Origin: Aedes albopictus
Lineage: Eukaryota > Arthropoda > Insecta > Diptera > Culicidae
Reading direction: 5' to 3'
DNA length: 64,000 bases
Assembly: GCF_035046485.1 (NCBI RefSeq)
Contig: NC_085137.1
Location: 444,792,334 to 444,856,333, forward strand
Every line of letters starts with the position of its first letter. Positions within the stretch are counted from its first letter, which is position 1. Made by a program: the position numbers and the translations under genes. The notes under the pieces are model-generated. The model was not told the origin of the DNA, did no database searches, and saw nothing but the letters and a program-made list of their open reading frames with translations. Shown here piece by piece: positions 54,391 to 64,000 of the stretch.

Positions 54391-57300
54391 GCTTTCCACG
54401 AAGCAGCACAAAAAAAAACATTTTTTTTTTATTTTTGCATTTTTGATTTGCATAAAATTTTGCACAGCTGTTCTAATCAATATAAATAACTATTTTTTCA
54501 TATTAAAACTTTTTATTGAGTCTCGACTAACTTTCAAATAGGGCCTATGAAAAAATGGAACACATGCAAATGAAAAATCATATCTCTGAAACTGCTTGTT
54601 TGATCGGAAAACTGTCTTCGGCAAAGTTGTAGATTAATAAATGGTGGCTCTCAGAAAAATACACATTGAAAAATTTATTTAGTTTTTCTTCTAAAAAAAC
54701 TGAATTTTGTTACTAAAAATTAAATATCTCAAAAAGTTATTTTTTTACCTTCGTGAATAAAGTTCATTCTGTTAGCTACCATCTGTACAAATTTCATAAT
54801 GGTAAAAAATGTACAAAAAAGTTATGGCACTTTGAACATTTTCGGTTGTGTGTTTTTTAGAGTGTATGACGAATTCACGCAAACTCGCCGTAGGGGTTTG
54901 GCAAAACTGTCTCAGAATCCAATGGAATTTCTTAGCTTTAAAGACGTATTTTAAAGCAAGATTGCATACGTTGTTTTTTTTTTTATTTACCTAGACTAAT
55001 ATTTGAAAAGGTCTAAAGTATTTGACCGTTTTTTACTCAATATAACTTAAAAATGACATTACCTACAAAAAAGTTATGTATGGGTGACTTTTAGATAATC
55101 ATGTGAACTTTCATAACATTGAAAAATGTCAATACGCTTTAAAAGTAAAAAAAATGCAAATAAGAAAAATTATTTCAATTTGCAAAACATGAGATTTTTG
55201 TAATTATTGAAAATTTTACCATATATCGCAAGATGCGCACTTTTGAAGAAAAGCATTTCTGAGGTACCGTGATTTCGGGTGAAACTGATCAGTGGGATGA
55301 AATTGATCGACGTGAGGGTCATGTTCATTTGTTAAAAATATTGCTTTAAACTTAAAACAATTTGTAGAAAATGACCATCATCCGGCTAAAGGATTATTGA
55401 ATGATGAGTTACATGTTTTACAGTCAATTAGTCACATATTTCTATATTAAATTCATTATTTTCCGTAATTGTGTGTTTGGCGAACCTCAAATACCCTTTC
55501 AAACTTTTGTTACCGTGGCTGTATCGCACATTTTATGAATATTCGAATGGATCCTTTTAGCTGCCAAGTATTTGCTAAACACGATTTCATAATCAAAAAT
55601 TCTATAAATATTTAAATTTATACATAAAATTGCACTTTTCGGAAGTAATCACTTTTTCAGTATGAAAAGTGCATACTTTAACCCTTTCCTTCCCACGACT
55701 TTGAACGACTATATCTATGCTAAAAAGCGTTTCCAAAAAAAGTGCTTGAGCAAAAGTTATTGCAAATTGGGTAAATTTTTCGAAATCAATGAAAAAATTG
55801 TTGGTTGTAAATCAATAGGTTTTTGATTGTTTATCAATAGTTCTACTATTGAAACAAGTAGTTAGTGGTTGGATCAACGTTATGAGGTTACAACCATATT
55901 TTTAAAATTATTGCATCATACTCATCTAATTCCATTTGTCCCGAGTTCGCCGAGAATCGATGGTGCTCTAGAGCAACCATGGGAAGTAGAGGGTTAAGGC
56001 GTTTTCATGAAATTTATTAAATTTAAAATTTGAATAATTAAAAATTGAGAAAACTCGTTAAACTTTTGCGCAGCATTTCGCATTCTGGGGTTGTTAATTC
56101 AGGTGGAAAACATATTTTTGGCACATGCAAAGGTATTTCATTTACTGATCAATTTCATCCCGAAAGCAAAATTATTGATTTTTTATTTTAAATGATATTT
56201 ACCTATTGCAATAAAATGATTTGTAGTAAAAGTTTCAATCTCGTTGACTGATGAGAATCGTGGTCGTACTTGTTTATTGCTTTGAGTTTGACTTTCTTTG
56301 GGTGATCGACTGTACGTTGGATGATATCTTTAATTGGCAATTCAGTCTAATTTGGTCAATCAAAAAGAACTATATGTTTTCTTAACCCGACGTTTCGGTT
56401 CTTATTGGACCTTTTTCAAGGATTCTGTAATGTTTGAGTTTGACCATATCGCTGCATTCGAAATCACGGTAGCATTAGTAGAACATTTTTGACAGCTCCT
56501 CCCCTCTTAAAGTATATTCTCCTATACCTAATAGAAGGCTCCTAGCAATATCATAAACTTCCTCTAAAATGCTACGTCTTTAATGGACGGTTCCTAACAA
56601 CAAATACTTCATGTCATCATTTTGCGTGTTTCTCTTCGGTAGAAAACAAAAGATTTTATCCAGTGCGTTTTTACAGATATTAAATTAAACATAGCTCCAT
56701 ATGTTTAAATTACAAGTCTATCTAATGCAAAGTATTTATTTTATTCTCTTATGAATAAGAATTTTTTTAAGTTGAAATTCGACTTCTGGTTGATGTTCTG
56801 AATTTCTGTGTAACAAATCTGGTGTTCTGGTTCAAAAGAGAATCCTAAATTATATTCTTTGTATTGGATAGATTCATAATTGAAACATGTAAAGCTATGT
56901 TCAATATCAATATGTGAAAATCCACGTATAAAAATACCCAAAAATTGGTTTGACTCAAAAAAAAACATTTTGTGTTGGGTTAGATTTAGATAATAGCAAT
57001 TTAATTACTTTGATCCATTTTGAATTCTATTCTTATTGGTTGGTGTGGGGTTTGGTTCTCCGAAATAGGATTAATTTAACTTCGCAAATGGGCATGTATT
57101 CCAAATTGACTTTAATTTATTTTTAAACTTTTTTTAGCGTGATCGTTTTTTCAATATTTCAATGTTTTACTTGAAAGTTTACACAAATTCCTTAAAGTCA
57201 CACATACCACACTTTTTTGCAGGTCATGTTATTTTTATTGGTATAAATAAAATAGTCAAAAACTTAAGCCCTTTTCAAATATTAGTGTAGATAAATTAAA

Positions 57301-57901
57301 AAAAAAAAACAACAAAGTATGCAACGTTGCTTTAAAGTACATAGTCTTCATACCTACACAATTCCATTGAAATCTGAGAGGGTGCTGCCAACCCCAAAAT
57401 CTAGTTTGCGGGAAATTCGTCATGCACTCTATAAAAACACGCAACCAAAAATGTTCAAAGTGCCGTAACTTTTTTGTACATTTTTTTACCACTATAAAAA
57501 TTTCACAGATGATAGCTAACAGAATAAACTTTATTCTCACAAAAAAACACTAAGGTAAAAAAATAACTTTTTGAGATATTTAATTTTTAGTAACAAAATT
57601 CAGTTTTTTCAGAAGAAAAACTAAATAAATTTTTCAATGTGTATTTTTCTGAGAGCCGCCATATATTATTCTACAACTTTGCTGAAGACACCTTTCCGAT
57701 CGAACAAGCCGTTTCCGTGTTATAATTTTTTATTTGCTTGTGTTCCATTTTTTCATAGGCCCTATTTGAAAGTTAGTCGAGACAAAATATGAACTTTTGA
57801 TATGAAAAAATGGTTTCTCACATGAAAAGGAATAGTATACAAAAATATCAAGTAAATTAAAAACATCGATTAAAATGGATTCGTGCTGGTCCGTGGAAAG
57901 C
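54391..57901. mobile_element. 3.5-kb element with TIRs longer than 600 bp, inserted in the LINE
   Basis: Left and right ends are inverted copies: GCTTTCCACG at 54391 and its complement ending at 57901, then TCTCGACTAACTTTCAAATA, and alignable inward to about 55010 and 57271. The arms are AT-rich with moderate divergence. The core has no transposase frame that I recognise, so it is non-autonomous. About 35 bases of LINE are missing at the site (LINE resumes at GATGTGACTGAACAGG), suggesting a small target deletion. No TSD seen; superfamily not assigned. Confidence 0.75.
55265..56166. mobile_element. Nested inverted-repeat element inside the long-TIR element
   Basis: GGGATGAAATTGATC at 55294-55308 is inverted at 56147-56161. 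The wider match (TTTCGGGTGAAACTGATCAG against TTTCGGGATGAAATTGATCA) covers about 35 bp at each end. The core is AT-rich and non-coding. Confidence 0.5.
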
Positions 57902-59195
57902 GATGTGACTGAACAGGTAAAGTACGTTGGAGTCATTCTTGATTCCAAGCTTTCCTGGACACCTCACATTGAGTTCAGAATCAAGAAAGCTTGTAATGCC
58001 TTCGGGCAATGCCGGCGAACCTTTGGTACAACTTGGGGTCTTAAACCCAAGTATATCAAATGGATCTACACAACTGTTGTTCGGCCAATATTTGCCTATG
58101 GATGCCTTGTGTGTTGGCAAAAGAGCGAAATGAGAACGATCCAATCAAAATTAGGCCATCTGCAAAGGATGTGCTTAATGGCGATGTGCGGAGCGTTCTC
58201 TTCAACTCCCACGGCAGCGCTCGAAGTTCTCTTTGACGTTGCTCTTCTACACATTCATCTCAAACAAGAAGCACTTTCTTGCACTTACCATCTACGGGTA
58301 CTCGGTTTACTAGAGGAAGCTCCTGTGAACCACACATCTACATACACCTCGTTGTTTCCACTTTTGGTAAATTGGGACAAAATTGTCCTTGCTCCAAGTG
58401 ATCTTACAATTGCTTGTAATTTCCCATATAGGACATTTTCCACGAAATTCCCTTCCCGGGAAGAGTGGACATCTGGATATCTGGAAAGAAGTATTTCAGG
58501 CGGCATCGTATGTTTCACTGTTGGCTCCCCTCTCGAAGGTCGAGCAGGTGCTGGTGTTTATTCTCGTGAGCTAAGGCAATATTTACTTGGTAGACACTGC
58601 ACCGTTTTTCAGGCCGAAATCCTTGCTCTTATGCGCGGAGTGCAATCGACACTTCAGCAGCACGTAATCGGCAAAGTAATATACTTCTATTCAGATAGCC
58701 AGAATGCACTTGCTTCGGCCAACTCTAGGTCAAAGATAGTTATCGCTTGTCGAACTCAAATCGAGAAGCTGACGCAAACGCTTTTTACCATGTATGGGTA
58801 CCTGGCCATTCTGGCATCGCTGGAAATGAAATGGCTGATGCGTTAGCTTGTACTGGAGCATCACATGACTTCATTGGTTCTGATCCAGCTATTCCGGTAT
58901 CGAAGTGTTGGGTAAAGTTTCAGATTACCTGGGCTGCCATGCCACTCAGCACAAACAATACTGGAATAGTTTGGAGTCATGTCGTCAAACAAAATTATAT
59001 TGTACTGAGCCATCTCTAGGGGTTGCAAAGTATCTAACAAATCTGTCAAAGCAGAATTGCAACATGCTGGTCAAAGCGTTAACTGGCCACTGCCGACTCA
59101 GCTATCACATGGCGAATATTCAGCAAGCTGATTCATTTGCCTGTGATAGCTGTGAATCCGATTATGGAACTTCGTATCATTGAATTGCGCAACTG
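57902..59195 (+). pseudogene. LINE ORF2 C-terminal region with RNase H
   Basis: Frame 57875-58846 holds the RT connection region and RNase H: VCFTVGSPLEGRAGAGVYS, where the first catalytic Asp of TDGS is replaced by Val; AEILALMRGV with Glu intact; and YFYSDSQNAL with Asp intact but a six-base deletion after it. A frameshift leads into the 58747-59019 frame with HVWVPGHSGIAGNEMADAL (His and Asp intact). Later CDSCESDYGTSYH preserves the first Cys pair and His of the zinc knuckle. About 22 bases are deleted after CGTATCAT near 59180. Confidence 0.8.
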
Positions 59196-59262
59196 CGTTT
59201 CCGAGTATTCGAAAAACACTTATTAAGTGAAACTGACTTCAGTAACCTGAATCTTCACATAT
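57902..59262 (+). mobile_element. Second LINE copy, 3' part (thumb, RNase H, CCHC; 3' truncated)
   Basis: Continues the copy at 52010-54390 from VTEQVKYVGVILDSKLSW. Ends at about 59262, inside the last coding segment, without a 3'UTR, so the copy lacks both ends. Confidence 0.85.
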
Positions 59263-61579
59263 TTTCGATTCCTATTTCGATAGTCTGTGACCCCTGAAAT
59301 TCTCTGAGATTAGCTTTGATATCCTCGATACCTCCGAAACTATTTGGAACCCTTAGAAATGCCCCCAAAAATCTCTTGGATGCTTCTGAGATTCCCTAAA
59401 ACGTCCCTGAAACCCTCTCAACATCCCTGAAATTTGTTGAAACGACAAAAAACAAGGCTTTTGTTCCAATCCCAGGCACTGACTGATATAGCTACCAGCT
59501 CAGTGCCTCTATTTAATTCCTTTCTAGGTACAAACATATACACAATTTTCCTTCTTCTTCAACGCTCTCAAACTGAAACCTTGAAAATTGTTAAAAACAC
59601 CTGAAATCCGTAAAATCCATAACCTTCTTGAAACACCCATAGAAAAGTGCTCTGGAACCCGCTGAGCCCCCTAAAATCTTATAGGCGTGTACCAAGAAAC
59701 TTTTTTTACACCCTGTTAAACCCCCTGAAAACCCCCACAAACCTCATGAAAATCATCTCTGCAACCTTCTATTGCCCTTTCCTACGACTCCCTAGAAGTC
59801 TGCAAACTTTTAAGAGAAATTTCCGAAGGAACTACTAGAGAAATGTGGCGAGAAACTCTTAGATAAGCTTGGAAAAAAAGTGCTCCAGAAGTACCGCAAA
59901 AATCCCTGGAAAAACTGTTGGAAAGTTTTCCCGGAAAAGCACAAATATAAATCTTCGAAGGAATTTTAAGAGAATTTTAATGGGGTTTTCGGAAGAAATC
60001 TCCCGAGAAACTCTGGAAGATATCCCGGGAAGTTTCATTTAAGAAACTCCTCTAGAAATTCTAGAAACTCTGGTACAAACCCATGAACGACTGTCAGAAA
60101 ACCTGGGAAGAACGCCAAAACTCCCGGAAAGAACTCCGGGAGCAAATCGAGAATAATCCCTGGATGGATTCTTGGGAGAAACTGCTGGACAAATCTAGAA
60201 AGAAATTAAAACAAACCTCCAGGAATTCAAGAAAAAACTGCGGGTGAAATCACAGAAAGAATTCGGTAAGTAAAACTCTGTAAGAATCTAAATAAGGAAT
60301 AGCGGTAGCAGCCCAAGAAGAAACCCCGTTAGGAATACAAGGAAGAACCCTAGATAGAAGCTCAGAAGAAATCCTCAGGGGAATTACAAAACGAATTATA
60401 AATCTAATTCCAAGCATATCCCTAAAAATCTAAAAAAAAACTTGTAGTCACTGAAAGAGTTCTCGAAATTACAAGTTTTCTCCAGAGTTTACTAGTATGT
60501 ATCCATCAAATTAGTCAAGATTATTACAGTACCATCCGTTTTTCTACGAGCTTATTAATATTCCATCCTAATTTTCAAATTTCATCAGGATTTGCATCGT
60601 AATCCTTTCTTTAAACTTGTTTAAAGTTGTAGTAAACACATGATTAAGGTGAAACGTCAAAAAATCCCATTGCAATTTTGCATACAAACTTTAGAGGCAC
60701 AAATCTGACGAACGAAGCAACGAATCATGCTGCACTTGATTATCGTGGCTTTGCTCACTTGTAAAAGGAGGCAGCTTTTCCAAATCGAGCGCATTTGTTT
60801 ACGAATTTTTAAGATTTGTGCTCTTGAAAACGTGAGTAGGGGTCCAAGTCGGCCATTGTGGCAGCCATATTGGTATATTTTTAAGTTTCTCCTTAAAAGC
60901 ATGATTTACCGAACGCTTTTGTTTTACCTTTTTCATACACCAAGTGTACTGGAAAGGCTATATGCTCACTCCAAAACTGACTTTTTGAAAGAACATCCAG
61001 AGGGTCGAGTCACATACACACTTAATTTTTTTCGCTGAATCTCGGCAATTTTTCTTGCTTTTTACCGAGATTGGCACCACCGAGGGCTCAGCAAACTTGT
61101 TTTTCAATAAGATCTTAGCAATCACGTTGTTGGTTTGCTGAGGTTCAGGAAATGTTTTGCCGAAATTCAGCTAACAAACGTCATTTTTTACCGAGATTCA
61201 GTATGAATGTTTGCAGAGAATCAGCGGTGCCGGCGTTTGCCGAGCCCTTCTTAGTGTGTATACCAATCAAATCAGCTCGACGAATGGAGGTGATGTCTGT
61301 GTGTATGTATATGTGTGTACAAAAAAACTCACATCACTTTTTGGCAGTAAACATCAACCGATTTCAATGAATGACGGTTCATTCAGTGCGGAATCTGGTC
61401 CCATTGTTTCCTATTGAAAACTGGTTCGGATTGGTCCAGCCATTCTGGAGTTATGGCCATTTACGTGTTCCGGACCGGTACCTCAGGAAGGAAACCGATA
61501 TGAAAATGCTACAAACCCATGCATGCGATACATCAAACCGCTGCATTTTCGATAACCTGATGAATGGCAAGCAGGAAAA
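59263..61579. other. No gene; decayed simple repeats then AT-rich DNA
   Basis: 59280-59800 has the CCCCTGAAACCCT type and 59810-60440 the GAAATCCCGGGAGAA type of decayed repeat. 60640-61560 is mixed composition with short chance frames (60727-61038, 61371-61679). Confidence 0.45.
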
Positions 61580-63840
61580 TAGTCTCCTCCTTCCAGAGGT
61601 TTCTCCAGCAGTTCTTCTAGGAGTTCTTCTGGTAATTTCTCGAGAAATTCCACTGAAAGTATATCCAGAAATTGATTAAAGAATTCCTCAATAAATTCCT
61701 CTGCAAATTACGCCGAGAAATCTTCATGAAATGGCTTCGGGAATTCTTCCCTAAATTTCCACTGGGAATACCTCCAGAAAAACATAAGTGAGTTCCTCCA
61801 GAAATTTCTTCGGGAATCGCTCCAGAAATTTCTTCAACAATTCCGAAAATATCTCCAGAAATTCCTCAAGGAATTCTTTGAGACATTCATCTGGAAAATC
61901 TTCAAGAAATCCCTCAAGAAATTCCTCCGGAATACCTATGAGATTTTTCTCTGAACTCTTATAGAAGTTTCTTTATAAATTTATTCAGAAATTCCTTCGG
62001 GAACTCATCAATATATTACTACAGGAATTTCTCCAGAAGTTTTTCCAGGAGTTCATACAAAAATTCCATCGGAAATTCATCAAGAAATTACTCCAATTAC
62101 TGCCTACTTCCTTCAAAGTTTCCTCTCGGAATTCATCCAAAAGTTTTTCAGAGAATTCCGTCAGAATTTCTTTTGGGAATTCCTCTAGAAATTCGTTCAC
62201 AAAATCTTCCCAGAAATACTTCAGTGAATTCCTCGAGTAGCTCCTTCCGTCTGGAAATTCCTCCAGAAACTCCTCTGAAAATTCCTCCAAACATTCCTCT
62301 GGGAGTTGCTCCAGAAATTCTCTTTCGGGAATTATCCCAGAAATTCTTCTGGGAATTTGTGGAAATTCGTCCAGATATTCCCTCGAGAACACCTTTAGAA
62401 ATTCCTCCAGAAATTTGTCCGAAAATTCTTCCAAAAATTTCTCTGGGAGTTAATCTAGAAATTCTTCTAAATGTCATCCTCAAAAGATTGCTCTTCAAAT
62501 TTTGCAGAAATTTCTCCGAATTTTTTTGCGGTATTTCGCAAGAAATTCCCCAGGAAGTTCTTCCATAGATTCTTCCGTAAATTCTTCAAGAAATTTCTCT
62601 GTAATACATCCTCACGTTCCTCCGGTAATACTTCCAGTAATTGCTCCAGAAATTTCTCCAGGGATTGACCCAAGACATTTCCCCACAGAATTCTCAAGAA
62701 ATTCCCTCAGGGATCACTCAATTTCTCCAGAAGTTTTTGCAGGAATTCATCCAAAAATTCCATCGGAATTTCAACAAGAAATTACTCCAATTACTGCCTA
62801 CTTCCTTCAGAGTTTCCTCTCGGAATTCATCCAAAAGTTATTCAGAGAATTCCGTCAGAATTTCCTTTGGGAATTCCTCTAGAAATTCGTTCACAAAATC
62901 TTCCCAGAAATACTTCAGTGAAGTAGCTCCTTCCGTCCGGGAATTCCTCCAGAAACTCCTCTGGGAATTCCTCCAAAAATACCTCTGGGAGTTGCGTCAG
63001 AAATTCTCTTTCGAGAATTATTCCAGAAATTATTCTGGGAATTTGTGGAAATTCGTCCAGATATTCCCTAAGTAAGTAGCTCGGGAACTCCTTTAGAAAT
63101 TCCTCCAGAAATTTGTCCGGAAATTCTTCCAAAAATTTCTCTGGGAGTAAATCTAGAAATTCTCCCAAAATTCATCCTCAAAAGATTGCTCTTCAAATTT
63201 TGCAGAAATTTCTCCGAATTTTTTTGCGGTATTTCGCAAGAAATTCGCCAGGAAATTCTTCCAGAAATTCTTCCGTAAATTCTTCAAGAAATTTCTCTGT
63301 GAATACATCCACACGTTCCTCCGGTAATACTTCCAGTAATTGCTCCAGAAATTTCTCCAGGGATAGACCCAAGACATTTCCCCACAGAATTCTCAATAAA
63401 TTCCCTCAGGGATCACTCAAGATTTTTTTTCTAGCGAATGCTCAAGGCAGATATCCTCAATCTTTTCCTGGAAATCCTCGAAGGAAATCATGCAGGAGTT
63501 TTCAAAGGAATTCCTGGAGGAAGTATCGAAAGAATTCCTGGAGGAATACCGAAAGAAATTCCTTGAGGTATCGTCATATGAACTCCCGGAGAAATCCGCA
63601 TAGGAATTCTTGCAAGAGTCTTCCTGGAAGAATCCCTAAATGAATTCCTGGAAGAATCCCTGAAGGAATTCCTGGATTAATCCGTGAAGGAATTCCAAGT
63701 GGAATCCCTGAAGAAATTGTTAGTGGGATCCCTGATGAGATTCCTAGTGGAATACCCGAAGGAATTCCTAGTGGAATTCTGGAAGGAATTCCTGGAGGAT
63801 TCTCCAAATAAATTCCTAGAGGAATCCCTTAAGAAATTGA
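61580..63840. repeat. Decayed GAATTCCTCCAGAAATT repeat tract
   Basis: Over 2.2 kb of AAATTCCTCCAGAAATTCC-type sequence with period near 12-15 bp, changing to the complementary GGAATTCCTGGAGGAAT type after about 63470. It generates Glu/Phe/Leu-rich and Ser/Asn/Arg-rich frames on both strands (for example 61985-62434 minus, 63113-63643 plus) that are not genes. Confidence 0.8.
62027..63419 (+). repeat. Head-to-tail duplication, two units of about 694-699 bp
   Basis: Unit 62027-62720 is followed immediately by 62721-63419. Anchors: ATTTCTCCAGAAGT (62027, 62721), CTCCAATTACTGCCTACTTC (62091, 62785), CATCCTCAAAAGATTGCTC (62475, 63173) and CAAGACATTTCCCCACAG (62671, 63370). Both units end GGATCACTCA. 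Small substitutions and indels separate them. Confidence 0.85.
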
Positions 63841-64000
63841 ATTATAGCGATTAGGTTATGTTGGGGCAGGTTCGGGATTTCCGGTGGAATTTCACAGGTG
63901 GAAAATCGGATTCTGGCTGTAGAGTAGCTCTATGCTGTGCGGTATAGGATATTGAGCTACTTCACGCTCCACAAAGCTCGCGGTGTTACAGCTTACTGCC
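63841..64000. other. No gene recognised
   Basis: The last 160 bases leave the simple repeat. Nothing identifiable before the window ends. Confidence 0.5.

Noticed and set aside
61985..63807. Glu/Phe-rich and Ser/Asn/Arg-rich frames
   Set aside because: By-products of the GAATTCCTCCAGAAATT simple repeat; they occur on both strands over the same bases.
1..64000. Endogenous viral elements
   Set aside because: No frame resembled RNA-virus replicase, nucleoprotein or glycoprotein. The coding remnants recognised were all LINE, BEL/Pao gag or DNA-transposon derived.

Overview
This is eukaryotic, repeat-dominated insect DNA. The tRNA-derived SINEs, an RNase H-bearing LINE family, a BEL/Pao gag remnant, a Helitron and many AT-rich MITEs together suggest a culicine mosquito of the Aedes type. 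That assignment is inference from repeat style, not a database match. No prokaryotic genes, rRNA, functional tRNA genes or CRISPR arrays were seen.

Host coding content is small and lies on the minus strand. There are two well supported internal exons, 51394-51954 and 32115-32303. Both are phase 0 at both ends and have good splice sites. A third short candidate exon lies at 13453-13526. If they belong to one gene, the window holds mostly its introns (about 19 kb and 18.6 kb), and almost everything else sits in those introns. I do not recognise the protein.

Layout. 1-13.4 kb: intron or intergenic DNA with a SINE (2470-2736), MITEs (4108-4376, 7249-7502), a Helitron (8885-9187) and two SINEs inserted side by side in opposite orientation (10318-10847). 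13.5-20.4 kb: decayed G-rich minisatellite, then several foldback or TIR elements. 20.4-30.75 kb: three tandem-repeat blocks with 11-12 bp units (CCATTTCCAATT/CCATTCCAATT, a decayed CGATTGCCATT, and CGATTTCGATT). 32.1-33.6 kb: a host exon, then a TIR element containing a nested hAT-like foldback element with a perfect 8-bp target duplication.

36.2-44.95 kb: one LINE locus. Its 5' half (ORF1 plus endonuclease) is on the minus strand and its 3' half (reverse transcriptase, RNase H, zinc knuckle) is on the plus strand, the arrangement expected from twin priming. A 2.2-kb CACTA-like transposon with a 2-bp target duplication interrupts its ORF1, and a BEL/Pao gag fragment replaces the rest of ORF1. 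47.0-47.8 kb: a SINE carrying two later insertions, a MITE and another SINE. 51.4-51.95 kb: host exon. 52.0-59.26 kb: a second copy of the LINE, split by a 3.5-kb element with terminal inverted repeats over 600 bp. 59-64 kb: decayed simple repeats including a 0.69-kb head-to-tail duplication.

All transposon genes seen are broken by stops, frameshifts or insertions. The very long open frames over the tandem arrays come from stop-free short-period repeats and are not genes.
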